Shown here in pieces: positions 49,115 through 56,133 of a stretch of DNA of 64,000 bases. Source of the DNA: Actinokineospora alba (lineage in GTDB: Bacteria > Actinomycetota > Actinomycetes > Mycobacteriales > Pseudonocardiaceae); contig NZ_SNXU01000001.1 in assembly GCF_004362515.1 (NCBI RefSeq), positions 3,906,001-3,970,000 on the forward strand, given 5' to 3'. The translations under genes were made by a program, and so were the position numbers. Each line of letters opens with the position of its first letter. Within the stretch, counting starts at the first letter, position 1. Under the pieces are notes generated by a model. The model was not told the DNA's origin, ran no database searches, and worked only from the letters and a program-made list of their open reading frames with translations.

Positions 49115-50668
49115 ATGAACGGCGCACAGTCACTGATCCGCACGCTGGTCGACGGGGGCGTCGACGTGTGCTTCGCCAACCCCGGCACCTCCGAGATGCA
49201 CTTCGTCGCCGCACTCGACTCCGTGCCCGAGATGCGCGGTGTGCTGGCGCTGTTCGAAGGCGTGGTGACCGGCGCCGCCGACGGGTACGGCCGGATGGCG
49301 GACAAGCCCGCCGCGACCCTGCTGCACCTGGGGCCGGGCATGGTCAACGGCATGGCGAACCTGCACAACGCCCGCCGCGCGCATACCCCCATCGTCAACG
49401 TCATCGGTGACCACGCCTTGTCCCACAAGGGTTTCGACGCGCCGCTGGAGTCCGACATCGACGCCTTGTCGGAGTGGACGCACGGGTGGAACCGCACGTC
49501 GACCGACAGTGCCGTGATCGGCCGTGACGCCGCCGAGGCGGTCGCCGCCGCGCGCACCGCGCCGGGGCGCATCGCCAACCTCGTGCTGCCCGCCGACGTC
49601 TCCTGGGGTCCCGACGGCGTCGTCGCGTCGCCGATCGAGCCGCCCGCTCCGTCCATAGTGGACGACTCGACGATTGCCGCCGTCGCGGATGTACTGCGGT
49701 CCGGCGAGTCGACGGTGATCCTGCTCGGCGCCGGAGCGACCCGGGAACGCGGACTCCTCGCCGCGAGCCGCATCGCGGTCGCCACCGGGGCGAAGCCGCT
49801 GATCGAGACCTTCCCCGCGCGGCTGGAGCGGGGCGCGGGCCTGCCCGTGTTCGACCGGATGGGCTACCTGTCCGAGCAGGTCCAGTGGCAGCTCACCGAC
49901 GTCAAACACCTGATCCTGGTGGGCGCCAAGGCCCCCGTGTCGTTCTTCGCCTACCCGGGCAAGGCCAGTGAGCTGACCCCCGAGGGCTGCAAGGTGCACA
50001 CGCTCGCCGACCTCGGCGAGGATGTCGCGGCCGCGCTGGAAAGCCTCGCCGACAGCGTCGCCGCCGACGCGAAACCGGTGCTGCAGGAGCCTTCTCGGCC
50101 CGCGCTGCCCTCCGGTGTGCTCACCCCGCAGAACTGGGCCGAGGTCATCGGCGCGCTGCTGCCCGAGGGCGCGATCATCTCCGACGAGGCCAACACCTCG
50201 GGCCTGATGATTCCGATGGTCACCGCGGGCGCGCCGCGCCACGACGTGCTCACCCTGACCGGCGGCGCCATCGGCCAAGGCCTCCCGGTCGGTGTCGGCG
50301 CCGCGATCGCGTGTCCCGACCGGCCCGTGGTGTGCCTGCAGTCCGACGGCAGCGCGATGTACACGATCTCGGCGCTCTGGACGATGGCACGCGAGAACCT
50401 CAACGTCACCACGGTCATCCTCAACAACCGCGCCTACGCCATCCTGCGGATGGAGCTGATGCGCGTCGGCGCCGAGGGGGCGGGCCCGAACGCGAACTCG
50501 CTGCTCGACCTGTCCACACCGGACATGGACTTCGTGAAGATGGCCGAGGGTATGGGAGTTCCGGCGAGCCGGGCCACCACGGCGGAGGAACTGGCCGAGC
50601 AGTTCAGCCGCGCGCTGGCCGAGCCAGGCCCGCACCTGATCGATGCGATGGTGCCCTCACTCATCTGA
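49115..50668 (+). CDS. Thiamine-diphosphate enzyme, acetolactate-synthase-like
   Basis: 517 aa. TPP-enzyme three-domain fold: N-terminal pyrimidine domain with FANPGTSEMHFVAALDSVPE and catalytic Glu in VLALFEGVVTGAADGYGRMA; C-terminal PP domain with QSDGSAMYTISALWTMAREN and LNNRAYAILRMELMR (GDG variant SDG). Shorter than biosynthetic AHAS (about 580 aa) and more like MdlC/IlvG-type decarboxylases. Together with the upstream 2-hydroxy-acid oxidase it could condense or decarboxylate the 2-oxo acid formed. Real substrate unknown. Confidence 0.88.
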   Translation: MNGAQSLIRTLVDGGVDVCFANPGTSEMHFVAALDSVPEMRGVLALFEGVVTGAADGYGRMADKPAATLLHLGPGMVNGMANLHNARRAHTPIVNVIGDHALSHKGFDAPLESDIDALSEWTHGWNRTSTDSAVIGRDAAEAVAAARTAPGRIANLVLPADVSWGPDGVVASPIEPPAPSIVDDSTIAAVADVLRSGESTVILLGAGATRERGLLAASRIAVATGAKPLIETFPARLERGAGLPVFDRMGYLSEQVQWQLTDVKHLILVGAKAPVSFFAYPGKASELTPEGCKVHTLADLGEDVAAALESLADSVAADAKPVLQEPSRPALPSGVLTPQNWAEVIGALLPEGAIISDEANTSGLMIPMVTAGAPRHDVLTLTGGAIGQGLPVGVGAAIACPDRPVVCLQSDGSAMYTISALWTMARENLNVTTVILNNRAYAILRMELMRVGAEGAGPNANSLLDLSTPDMDFVKMAEGMGVPASRATTAEELAEQFSRALAEPGPHLIDAMVPSLI

Positions 50669-50695
50669 CGAGGCACGGGCCTGTGGCCGCCGGTG

Positions 50696-50932
50696 TCAGT
50701 TCACCGGCCAAGGGCACCAGCCGTGGCCGTGGTGCCACCAGTAGTGGTGGCCGCCGAACAGGAGATGGTCGACCAGGCCGAACAAACCACCGTGGTAGTG
50801 GTGGTCATACCAGCACGGATAGTCGCCGCCCGCTGTCGTCTCCGGCTCCGCGGAGGCTGTTGGCGCCGCGAGTGCGAGGCTCAGTGCGGTGGCGCTGAGC
50901 AACATGCCGAATCGTCTTGCCGTGGTGCGCAT
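50696..50932 (-). CDS. Secreted His/Trp-rich small protein
   Basis: 78 aa. Signal peptide MRTTARRFGMLLSATALSLA ending PTASA; mature part of about 50 residues with 11 His and 5 Trp: DYPCWYDHHYHGGLFGLVDH then FGGHHYWWHHGHGWCPWPV. Two cysteines (CW...WCP) frame it and probably form a disulfide. It may bind metal (zinc, copper, haem) outside the cell. Single gene; the spacer to the 19-bp hairpin shows no other coding. Confidence 0.65.
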   Translation of the reverse strand: MRTTARRFGMLLSATALSLALAAPTASAEPETTAGGDYPCWYDHHYHGGLFGLVDHLLFGGHHYWWHHGHGWCPWPVN

Positions 50933-51056
50933 AAGTCACTCCTAGCTGGACAGTACGGACCAATCAAGCGTCGCAGACAAGGAATGCCGGGACGAGCCCT
51001 CGGAAGGTGGACCCGGAGGGAGTCATCCGTCCAGCGCAACGTCACCACCACGCGCA

Positions 51057-51101
51057 AAGAGAACACCTTTGAGGAAGCCAAATCCTCAAAGGTGTTCTCT
51101 T
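51057..51101 (-). terminator. 19-bp perfect hairpin terminator
   Basis: AAGAGAACACCTTTGAGGA (51057-51075) pairs with TCCTCAAAGGTGTTCTCTT (51083-51101) around agccaaa. It lies 19 nt beyond the stop of the minus-strand 71-aa gene. 50933-51056 holds no gene. Confidence 0.85.
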
Positions 51102-51119
51102 CGGTTCACTGAGCGCGGA

Positions 51120-51335
51120 TCAGCGGTCTTCGTCGATGACGAGCGGCGCGTGGTCGGCCTTCGCGCGCTCGGCCGCGTCGCGCATCTCGATCACGTCCGT
51201 CGCCCACGAACCGATCTCCCGGGCGACGTCGCGCACCGCCCCGGTGATGATCGTCGCGATGTGCCCGATGTGGGTGGCGGCGGACTCCGTCAGCTCCTGC
51301 ACGGTGTCCTTCGCGGTCTCGAATTCGCTGACCAT
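51120..51335 (-). CDS. 71-aa helical protein near the desaturase operon
   Basis: ATG 51335 with GAGAGGAACGGGGGCC upstream. One long amphipathic helix pair: MVSEFETAKDTVQELTESAA, THIGHIATIITGAVRDVARE, IGSWATDVIEMRDAAERAKA. It may lie along the membrane or be phasin-like. The desaturase ends just upstream (17 nt), so the gene could be the last of that operon before the strong terminator. Confidence 0.6.
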   Translation of the reverse strand: MVSEFETAKDTVQELTESAATHIGHIATIITGAVRDVAREIGSWATDVIEMRDAAERAKADHAPLVIDEDR

Positions 51336-51352
51336 GTCGGCCCCCGTTCCTC

Positions 51353-52483
51353 TCATGCCGCACGCACCGCGCGGCCACTGCCGACCGTACCCGCAGGCGG
51401 GCCGGAAGGGCTGCCCCAAAGGCTGTCCGGCAGGGCAAGACGCACTATTTTGGTGAAAACCGACGTGAGCTGCCTGCTGAAGCCGCCGGTGTTGTATGGC
51501 AGGCCGTACTTCTCGCAGATGGCCCGGACCTCGGGGGCGATCTGCGGGTAGCGCCGGGCCGGGATGTCCGGGAACAGGTGGTGCTCGATCTGGTGCGACA
51601 GGTTGCCGGACATGAGGTGGAACAGCGGGCCGCCGCTGATGTTGGCCGAGCCGAGCATCTGCCGGTAGTACCACTGCCCGCGTGACTCGTTCTCGGTCTC
51701 CGCCTCGGTGAAGGTCTGCACTCCGCTGGGGAAGTGCCCGCAGAAGATGATCGAGAACGCCCACACGTTGCGGACCAGGTTCGCGGTCGCGTTGCCCGCC
51801 AGCGTGGTGAGGAACATCGGACCGGTCAGCGCGGGGAACAGCACGTAGTCCTTGAGGGTCTGCTTGAGCCCCTTCTGCCAGATGCGCTGCCGGACGCCCT
51901 TGGTCTCCGACCACTTCTTCTCACCGCTGAGGAGCTTCTCGGTCTCCATGTCGTGCAGCATCACGCCCCACTCGAAGAGCACCATGAGCAGGCAGGCGTA
52001 CACCGGATTGCCGAGGTAGTAAGGGTTCCACTTCTGGCCCTCGTCCATCCGCAGGACGCCGTAACCGATGTCGCGGTCCTTGCCCAGGATGTTGGTGTAG
52101 GTGTGGTGGATGTAGTTGTGCGAGTGCTTCCAGTTCTCCGCGGGCGCCACGGTGTCCCAGTCGAACATCTTCGAGTTCAGCGCCGGGTCACGCATCCAGT
52201 CGTACTGGCCGTGCATGACGTTGTGGCCGATCTCCATGTTGTCGAGGATCTTCGACACCGACAGCGCGGTCACGCCGAGCACCCACGCGGGCGGGAAGAA
52301 CCCGGCGAACAGCAGGCCGCGGCCCATGACTTCCAGCGTCCGCTGGACTTTGATCACGTCGTAGATGTACTTGCGGTCTGCTTCGCCGAGGTCGTCGATG
52401 ACGCGCTGGCGCAGCTCGTCGAGTTCGCGGCCGAGGGAGTCGAACTGGGCCTTGCTGAGCTTCGGGAGTGTGGTTACGGACAT
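51353..52483 (-). CDS. Membrane acyl-lipid/acyl-CoA desaturase (DesA3-like)
   Basis: 376 aa from ATG 52483 (AAGGAG). Di-iron histidine boxes: MEIGHNVMHGQYDWM, WKHSHNYIHHTYTNILGKDR and LSHQIEHHLFPDIPARRYPQ; TM segments between. Introduces a double bond into fatty acyl chains using electrons from the reductase encoded immediately upstream (11-nt gap). DesA3-type organisation as in mycobacteria (by family knowledge). Confidence 0.92.
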   Translation of the reverse strand: MSVTTLPKLSKAQFDSLGRELDELRQRVIDDLGEADRKYIYDVIKVQRTLEVMGRGLLFAGFFPPAWVLGVTALSVSKILDNMEIGHNVMHGQYDWMRDPALNSKMFDWDTVAPAENWKHSHNYIHHTYTNILGKDRDIGYGVLRMDEGQKWNPYYLGNPVYACLLMVLFEWGVMLHDMETEKLLSGEKKWSETKGVRQRIWQKGLKQTLKDYVLFPALTGPMFLTTLAGNATANLVRNVWAFSIIFCGHFPSGVQTFTEAETENESRGQWYYRQMLGSANISGGPLFHLMSGNLSHQIEHHLFPDIPARRYPQIAPEVRAICEKYGLPYNTGGFSRQLTSVFTKIVRLALPDSLWGSPSGPPAGTVGSGRAVRAA

Positions 52484-52494
52484 GGTGGGTCTCC

Positions 52495-53553
52495 TTAGAG
52501 ATCGATGGCGACGTCGCCGACGGGGACGGAGACACACAGCTGGATCTCTTCGTCCGGATCGGTGGACAGCGCGCCGTTGCGCACGTCGCGGACGCACCCC
52601 TCGGTCTTGACGCGGGTGCAGGAAAAGCAGATGCCCATGCGGCAGCCGTGCTCGGGCTTGAGTCCCGCGGCCTCGGCCTGCTCCAGCAGCGTCGCCCCGG
52701 AGTTCGGCGCGGTGCGGTGGCTGCGGGCGAAGGTGACATCCCCGGTCGCGTCGGCCGCGTCGACGGTGATCGGGGCGGGCGCGAAGTCCTCGGTGTGCAG
52801 TCGGTCGCTCACGCCGAGGTCGGCGAAGACGTCGCGGACGCCCTTCATGAGTCCGGGCGGTCCGCACAGGTAGGTCTGCGCCTCGGCGAACCAGGGCGCG
52901 ACCTTGCGCAGGTGGGTCTCGTCGAAAAAGCCTTCGAGGTCGCCGCCCGCGGCGTCGGTGTAGGCGAGGACGAGCTTGTCCGCCGCGAGGTCGCGCAGCT
53001 GCTCCAGGCACGGCACGTCGGCCTCGGTGTAGGCGTAGTGCAGGAAGGTGACGGTGCCCTGGTAGTCCTCGTCGCTCAGGGTGCGCAGCATCGACAGCAC
53101 CGGGGTGATGCCGCTGCCGCCGCTGATGAGCAGGATCTTGTCCGGGCGCTCGGCGGGCAGGGTGAACTCGCCTTCGGCCTGCGAGAGCCCGAGGATCAGG
53201 CCCGGGCGGGCATTGGCGTGCAGCCATCGGGAGACCAGGCCGCTCTCGTGCGCCTTGACGGTCAGCTCGAAGTGCCCGTCGCGGTGCTGGGAGGTGGCGG
53301 GGGAGTAGCAGCGGGCGCGGCGCACGCCGTCGATGTCGACCGACAGCCGGACGTACTGGCCGGCGGTGAAACCGCGCCACCGGCGGGTGGGGCGGATGGT
53401 CAGCGTGACCGTGTCCCGGGTGGTTCGGTGAACACTTGTCACCTCACCGCGCAGTTCCCGGATGGTCAGCATCGGATGGATCAGTTCGAGGTACCGGTCG
53501 ACGCCATGCGGCGTGGCCAGGGCCTCCAGGAACCTCAGCCCAGTGGTGAGCAC
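52495..53553 (-). CDS. Desaturase electron-transfer reductase (FAD/NAD(P)H plus 2Fe-2S)
   Basis: 352 aa from GTG 53553 (AAGGAGG 5 nt upstream). FNR-like FAD domain: FTAGQYVRLSVDIDGVRRAR with CYSP; NAD(P) domain LISGGSGITPVLSMLRTLSD and YLCGPPGLMK; C-terminal plant-type ferredoxin domain with GCRMGICFSCTRVKTEGCV and the last Cys in IQLCVSVPVG. Class IA-like reductase that feeds the desaturase, resembling the mycobacterial partner of DesA3. Confidence 0.9.
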   Translation of the reverse strand: MLTTGLRFLEALATPHGVDRYLELIHPMLTIRELRGEVTSVHRTTRDTVTLTIRPTRRWRGFTAGQYVRLSVDIDGVRRARCYSPATSQHRDGHFELTVKAHESGLVSRWLHANARPGLILGLSQAEGEFTLPAERPDKILLISGGSGITPVLSMLRTLSDEDYQGTVTFLHYAYTEADVPCLEQLRDLAADKLVLAYTDAAGGDLEGFFDETHLRKVAPWFAEAQTYLCGPPGLMKGVRDVFADLGVSDRLHTEDFAPAPITVDAADATGDVTFARSHRTAPNSGATLLEQAEAAGLKPEHGCRMGICFSCTRVKTEGCVRDVRNGALSTDPDEEIQLCVSVPVGDVAIDL

Positions 53554-53570
53554 CACGACCTCCTTGTTGG

Positions 53571-53586
53571 GTGTACATGCGTACAC
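53571..53586. promoter_or_regulatory. Palindromic operator between desaturase operon and TetR gene
   Basis: GTGTAC-ATGC-GTACAC is a perfect inverted repeat with a 4-nt spacer, 17 nt before the reductase start and 52 nt before the TetR start. It resembles in style the acyl-CoA-responsive operators reported for DesT/FasR-type regulators of desaturase genes; the match is by eye. A second related stretch (CCGTACTCTCAAACTC, 53648-53663) echoes GCGTACACTCAAAAGT. Confidence 0.6.
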
Positions 53587-53638
53587 TCAAAAGTCCAGCG
53601 CGGCGGAGCGTTGTTGTCAACGCGGATCGGATGTGACG

Positions 53639-54289
53639 GTGAACACCCGTACTCTCAAACTCGTGGCAGTGGACGCGGGCGGAACCCGCCAGGAACGCAA
53701 GCAGCGCACGAGACAGGCGCTGCTGGACGCCGCACTGGGGGCGGAGCAGAGCTTGGCGAGCCTGAGCCTGCGCGAGGTGACCCGCGAGGTCGGCATCGTG
53801 CCCACGGCGTTCTACCGGCACTTCGCGTCCATGGACGAACTGGGCGTCGAGTTGGTCGAGGAGGCCATGCGCCCCCTGCGCGCGATGCTGCGCGACGCCC
53901 GCAAGCGCCCCGCGGGCGACGCCATCCGCGGGTCGGTGGAGATCCTGGTCAAGCAGGTCGGCAAGCACGGCCCCCAGTTCCGCTTCCTGCTGCGCGAACG
54001 CCATGGCGACGTCCCGTCGGTGCGGCGCGCGATCGCGGCGGAACTGCGGCTGTTGGGCAGTGAGCTGGCGATCGACCTGGGCCGGTTCCCCGGCTTGGCG
54101 GACTGGTCGGCGGAGGACCTGCGGATGGGCGCGGACCTGATGGTCGGCGCGATGATGTCCATCGTGACCGCGCTGCTCGACGTCGGGGACCACCCGGACG
54201 ACCGAGCGCACGTGGTCTCGGTCGCCGAGGGACAGCTACGGCTGATCGTCCTGGGCATGGCCGCCTGGCGCAGCGAGCAGGCGAGCTGA
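53639..54289 (+). CDS. TetR-family regulator of the desaturase genes
   Basis: 216 aa from GTG 53639 (GTG 53663 is an in-frame alternative). HTH: RKQRTRQALLDAALGAEQSL then LREVTREVGIVPTAFYRHFA. The C-terminal ligand domain has QFRFLLRERHGDVPSVRRAI, a pattern of DesT/FasR-like fatty-acid regulators. Divergent from the reductase-desaturase operon, with a shared palindrome. Probably controls membrane unsaturation in response to acyl-CoA. Confidence 0.85.
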   Translation: MNTRTLKLVAVDAGGTRQERKQRTRQALLDAALGAEQSLASLSLREVTREVGIVPTAFYRHFASMDELGVELVEEAMRPLRAMLRDARKRPAGDAIRGSVEILVKQVGKHGPQFRFLLRERHGDVPSVRRAIAAELRLLGSELAIDLGRFPGLADWSAEDLRMGADLMVGAMMSIVTALLDVGDHPDDRAHVVSVAEGQLRLIVLGMAAWRSEQAS

Positions 54290-54313
54290 CGAGCTCAGTC
54301 GGGGCGCGGTGAG

Positions 54314-55300
54314 TCAGAGCCAGCCGCGCTGCGCTGCCTTCAGGCCCGCCTCGAAGCGGCTCGAGGCGCCGAGACGGTCCATGAGCGCGGCCATCTGCCG
54401 GCGGACACTGCGCGATGAGACGCCGAGCCTGCGTCCGGCGACCTCGTCGGTCAGGCCGGTGGCGAGCAGGCTCAGGACTTCCTTCTCCATCGCGTTGAGA
54501 CCGGTGTCGACGTCGGAGGCGCGGTCGATACCCAGGGGGATGGCGTCGCTCCAGGTGCGTTCGAAGAGCGCGACCAGGGAGGAGACGATTCCGGGCTCGC
54601 GTGTGCACAGCGCGCCCAGCCGGGAGTTGGCGGGGTCGATCGGCACGAGGGCGACGGTGCGGTCGAAGACGACCATGCGCGGCGGGAGCGTGGGGCAGGT
54701 GCGGACCAGGCCGCCCAACTCGGTCAGCCATCGGGCGTAGGCGTGGGTGGCGGGGTCGTTGCGGGCGCTGTCCTGGTAGAGGGTCAGCAGGGCGACGCCA
54801 CGGCCGATCGCGCTTTCGTCCAGCGGGCGGGACGCGTCGAGGCTCGCCGCGGACTGGGCGCCCCCGGGCATGACCGAAAGGCACTCCGTGGTCAGCTCGG
54901 CGGCGAGGACTTCCAGCTTCGCCTCGATGGCGTCCATCCCGACGAGACGCTCGGAGGTCTCGGTCGGACTGTTCGGCCGCAGTTCGCCGTACTCCGCGAT
55001 GGCCGCGGCGGCGGCGGCCCGGCTCAGTTCGAGTTCGCGCTGCCTGCGCTGAAGATCCAGCTCCTGCTGGCGGACGATCAGCTCCAGGCCGAGCTCGGGG
55101 CTGACCGGGCGCAGGGTGCCTGGCGCGTCCCGCGAGGCACGCAGGAGTTGCAGGTCGGCAAGCCGGTCGAGGGCTTCCCGGACAGCGGTCTCGGACAGGT
55201 TCAGCCTGCGCGAGAGCTGCGGCACACCGTCATGCGGGTCGGTGAGCAGTGCGCGATAGATCGTCTCCGCGGCAGGGTCCAACCCCAGTTTGTCCAGCAC
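54314..55300 (-). CDS. TrmB-like/LuxR-type cluster regulator
   Basis: 328 aa from GTG 55300. N-terminal TrmB-like winged helix and coiled coil (GLDPAAETIYRALLTDP, LSRRLNLSETAVREALDRLA), a middle sensing domain (about 120-250), and a C-terminal LuxR HTH: MEKEVLSLLATGLTDEVAGR then LGVSSRSVRRQMAALMDRLG. Diverges from the 56-aa peptide gene and thus is the prime candidate for control of the biosynthetic operon. The sensing domain could bind a peptide or small molecule. Convergent with the TetR gene (24 nt apart). Confidence 0.88.
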   Translation of the reverse strand: MLDKLGLDPAAETIYRALLTDPHDGVPQLSRRLNLSETAVREALDRLADLQLLRASRDAPGTLRPVSPELGLELIVRQQELDLQRRQRELELSRAAAAAAIAEYGELRPNSPTETSERLVGMDAIEAKLEVLAAELTTECLSVMPGGAQSAASLDASRPLDESAIGRGVALLTLYQDSARNDPATHAYARWLTELGGLVRTCPTLPPRMVVFDRTVALVPIDPANSRLGALCTREPGIVSSLVALFERTWSDAIPLGIDRASDVDTGLNAMEKEVLSLLATGLTDEVAGRRLGVSSRSVRRQMAALMDRLGASSRFEAGLKAAQRGWL

Positions 55301-55500
55301 GACCGCAGCCCCCAGGCATCGTCACAGTCAGGACACCGCCCCCTGCGGGTCCGTTGAAGATTCTACCGAACGGGCAGTCCGTGCCGGGGGCTTATGAGTG
55401 AACTCGGGGTGCCCACGTCCTGAAGCGGCCGGGCCGGATTGGGAAGCCCGATTCGCCTTCCCCAGGCACCCGGTCTGCCACAGGATGGTCCTAACGGAAC

Positions 55501-55523
55501 ACCGGGACGACAGGTCCCCGGGT
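55501..55523. promoter_or_regulatory. Imperfect palindrome in the biosynthetic-cluster promoter region
   Basis: ACCGGGAC (55501-55508) and GTCCCCGGGT (55514-55523) form an inverted repeat with one bulge in the 269-bp space between the regulator and the peptide gene. Candidate operator for the TrmB/LuxR regulator. The rest of 55301-55569 shows no gene. Confidence 0.35.
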
Positions 55524-55569
55524 CGAGCGTCCGTCAGACATCCTTTCAGGACTCGTTGGAGGAAGATCC

Positions 55570-55740
55570 ATGCCCAAGACCGCCCGCCTGCTCGCCGCGG
55601 CCGCGCTCACCCTGGTGCTGTCGGGTATCACGATCCAGGCCGCCGTCGCCACCGAGCGTCCGGGAGGCATCGGCTGGGACGGCAAGCCGCCCGTGACCGT
55701 CACGCCCAACGCCCCCACGCCTGCCGGCGCCACCGGCTAG
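55570..55740 (+). CDS. 56-aa Sec-exported Gly/Pro peptide at the head of the biosynthetic operon
   Basis: ATG 55570 has a strong RBS (GGAGGAAGATCC). Signal-peptide-like start MPKTARLLAAAALTLVLSGI, hydrophobic to residue 27 (ending AVA), then a mature 29-residue tail TERPGGIGWDGKPPVTVTPN and APTPAGATG, with no cysteine. The G-I-G-W-D motif recalls small secreted proteins of actinomycetes that I have seen next to LuxR-type genes (memory, unverified). Two readings: an exported signal for the divergent regulator, or the precursor of a modified peptide. The Sec signal favours the first, since the downstream enzymes are cytoplasmic. Confidence 0.75.
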   Translation: MPKTARLLAAAALTLVLSGITIQAAVATERPGGIGWDGKPPVTVTPNAPTPAGATG

Positions 55741-55752
55741 GACCGATTCGAA

Positions 55753-56133
55753 ATGCTGACGGTCCGGGCCACCCTTGTGGACACCGGGCTGAAGCCGGGC
55801 ACGGCGGCCGCGGCCCAGCAGGTCGAGGCGGTGCTGTGGGCGCACGCCACTGCGGAACACGGGCTCGAACACGTCCGCGTCCAGACGGTGGGGAGCACCA
55901 TCGGGGTGGTGCTCTTCCTCCGGACCACCTGTCAGATCGACGCGCTCGCCAAGGCGAACAGCCTGCTGCTGTGCGCTCTCACCGCGCCGACGCGCGCCCG
56001 GTTCACCGCCGTCCTCCACGTTCCTGACCGACCCACACCCACGCGAAACCACGCGGTGATCCGCCCCCAGGGCGAGATCGCCAGTTCGGGCTGCCGCGAA
56101 CCAGACCAGAGAGGACCCCACGGTGCCCACTAG
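55753..56133 (+). CDS. Unknown protein of the biosynthetic cluster
   Basis: 126 aa from ATG 55753, 12 nt after the peptide gene. Two-layer alpha/beta pattern: MLTVRATLVDTGLKPGTAAA, QVEAVLWAHATAEHGLEHVR, VQTVGSTIGVVLFLRTTCQI, ALAKANSLLLCALTAPTRAR. The last 30 residues look like an unstructured tail read into the next gene, which overlaps by 11 nt. No known family recognised. Position and coupling suggest a small accessory or recognition protein for the ligase that follows. Confidence 0.6.
   Translation: MLTVRATLVDTGLKPGTAAAAQQVEAVLWAHATAEHGLEHVRVQTVGSTIGVVLFLRTTCQIDALAKANSLLLCALTAPTRARFTAVLHVPDRPTPTRNHAVIRPQGEIASSGCREPDQRGPHGAH

Noticed and set aside
55570..55740. Lanthipeptide or graspetide precursor
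   Set aside because: No Ser/Thr-Cys pattern, no graspetide core repeats, no LanM or lanthipeptide dehydratase gene nearby, and a Sec signal instead of a leader.
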